24,348 nucleotides of DNA, from positions 1-24,348 of the forward strand of contig CAQUWW010000008.1 in assembly GCA_948896875.1 (NCBI GenBank). Direction: 5' to 3'. This DNA comes from an uncultured Acetatifactor sp. (GTDB lineage Bacteria; Bacillota; Clostridia; Lachnospirales; Lachnospiraceae). A program made the translations under genes and the position numbers. Positions 23,257 through 24,348 of the stretch are shown here, piece by piece (within the stretch, counting starts at the first letter, position 1; each line of letters opens with the position of its first letter). The notes beneath the pieces were generated by a model. The model saw nothing but the letters and a program-made list of their open reading frames with translations. It was not told the origin of the DNA and made no database searches.

Positions 23257-24348
23257 ATGGGACTTGTGTACAAGGAACTGAAAGACATTGGAAGAAGTAT
23301 GTATCTGTATTTTCCCGATCAGGAGAAGCGCACCGCTTTTAAGCGCAGTCTGATTACCGTGTTCAGAGACGGGGACGACGAGGCGTCGGTGCGGGAGCTT
23401 TTGGAGCAGCAGGGGATGAAGAAGCTTGCGGAGGAGAAGGAGGTTATCCTGTCCTTTCCCAATCCGGTGAACGGCACATGGAATGCCGGACTGGAGGACG
23501 GAAAGGCCGATGATGTGGCGGCATTCCAGCGTTTCCAGGACGCCTGCGGCAGGGAGAGCGAGGCGCCGCTGCCCTGTCATCCCAACGGAATTCCCACCCA
23601 TGAGGCCATGATGAGTGTCTGGCACCCCATGAATGACACGAAATATCTCATCGGTCTGGGCAGCGGGGCTTCCATGGTCTGTACGCTGGCGGCCTGCGTG
23701 GCCAGAAGCATTGCCGGTATTCTGGCGGTGGGCGGGAACCTGAGCGAAGCGGCCAGATATAGGGCTGTGAATGCGCCAATGGCGGCTTACCTTGTAAACG
23801 CCGGCTCCGGGACATTAAATTATTTCCGTGTGGTAAATGAGGCGGTTCCGGCGGATGTGGAAGAAACCTGTGGAGGAGTAAGACTGCAGATTTATTCTAA
23901 TAGGAGGAATCCGGCCAGAAGGATTGTGGTGGAGAAAGGCGACAGAGGGTTGGGAGAGCTGATTGTGGATGCCTGGGACCACCTTTTCAGTAAAGTTCGC
24001 CGTCCGGATACCGACGCTTATGGGGATATGGAGCCCAGAATGGATCTGAAGAAAGCCGGTTTTGAAATCTTCCTGGAGGATACCAGACTGGAAGAAAAAG
24101 TGAAAAAGCCTCACACCTGGTTTACCAGCGTGCCGGAGCAGGTGAAGCTTCACCCGGAGAAAAAGGTGCCGCTGATGCTGTTCTTCCACGGCGCGTCAGA
24201 CAATCCGGCGGAGGCTGCGGAGATGAGCAAGTTCCATGAGCTGGGAGAGCGGGAAGGCTTTATCACCGTCTATCCCTGGGGGACCAACAGAACCCAGTGG
24301 AACAGTTCCCTGGACAATCCCGAGGCGGAAGATGACGTTGGATTTGCC
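23257..24348 (+). CDS. Alpha/beta-hydrolase (PHB-depolymerase/esterase-like), 3' end outside window
   Basis: An open frame of 364 codons from ATG 23257 (AGGAGGAG at 23241-23248) runs off the right edge without a stop. The second half contains KVPLMLFFHGASDNPAEAAEMSKFHELGEREGFITVYPWG (from about residue 305). This is the HG oxyanion-hole strand and following region typical of LpqC/PHB-depolymerase-like esterases; its Ser nucleophile lies beyond the window. The first half has YLIGLGSGASMVCTLAACVARSIAGILAVGGN (about 130-161), resembling a nucleophile elbow and following helix of another hydrolase module. No signal peptide is present. It is divergent from the MATE operon. The substrate is unknown. 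Confidence 0.75.
   Translation, partial: MGLVYKELKDIGRSMYLYFPDQEKRTAFKRSLITVFRDGDDEASVRELLEQQGMKKLAEEKEVILSFPNPVNGTWNAGLEDGKADDVAAFQRFQDACGRESEAPLPCHPNGIPTHEAMMSVWHPMNDTKYLIGLGSGASMVCTLAACVARSIAGILAVGGNLSEAARYRAVNAPMAAYLVNAGSGTLNYFRVVNEAVPADVEETCGGVRLQIYSNRRNPARRIVVEKGDRGLGELIVDAWDHLFSKVRRPDTDAYGDMEPRMDLKKAGFEIFLEDTRLEEKVKKPHTWFTSVPEQVKLHPEKKVPLMLFFHGASDNPAEAAEMSKFHELGEREGFITVYPWGTNRTQWNSSLDNPEAEDDVGFA

Noticed and set aside
1..24348. tRNA or rRNA genes, prophage, insertion-sequence transposase
   Set aside because: No cloverleaf, rRNA core sequence, integrase or transposase motif was seen on either strand.

Overview
The window reads as a chromosomal segment of a gut-type Clostridia, most likely Lachnospiraceae. 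The evidence is Firmicutes-style AGGAGG ribosome binding sites, TTGACA/TATAAT-like promoters, a VanR/VanS-like pair, a YesN/YesM pair beside an LplB/YtcP/LplA-type sugar importer, a DUF6809-like small protein, and an AAA-ATPase/PD-(D/E)XK protein of the kind common in that family. Species cannot be fixed from the sequence.

Positions 1-1900 are gene-poor. Two divergent copies of one non-coding, hairpin-rich element lie in inverted orientation (about 81-456 on + and 1300-1486 on -). They flank two small minus-strand genes: a ribbon-helix-helix regulator with a clear promoter/operator, and a DUF6809-like protein. Copy A carries a large nested stem-loop (208-385) where copy B has only a small hairpin. 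This is the most unusual part of the window.

Positions 1901-5174 hold an OmpR-family response regulator overlapping a six-TM histidine kinase. The regulator appears to have lost about 40 residues of its winged helix by in-frame deletion. On the minus strand, 5339-8335 is a YesN-like AraC response regulator followed by a YesM-like kinase, transcribed from a good promoter. A decayed surface-protein gene (8461-8764) and an intact AAA-ATPase/nuclease gene (8878-10458) separate this pair from the sugar operon.

Positions 10679-18344 form a carbohydrate-uptake operon: promoter, structured leader with two perfect 25-bp repeats, permease, permease, lipoprotein binding protein, GH105-type unsaturated-uronyl hydrolase, and an unrecognised toroid-plus-sandwich protein that may be a polysaccharide lyase or hydrolase. 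No ABC ATPase is present, as is usual for these systems. YesN/YesM probably controls the operon. A likely scheme is import of unsaturated uronic-acid oligosaccharides and cytoplasmic breakdown by the last two enzymes.

Positions 18627-22833 (minus strand) carry a MATE-family exporter followed by two paralogous class-C-beta-lactamase-fold serine hydrolases. A compact inverted-repeat element with pseudoknot potential lies between the MATE gene and the first hydrolase. A divergent alpha/beta-hydrolase (esterase-like) gene runs off the right edge from 23257.
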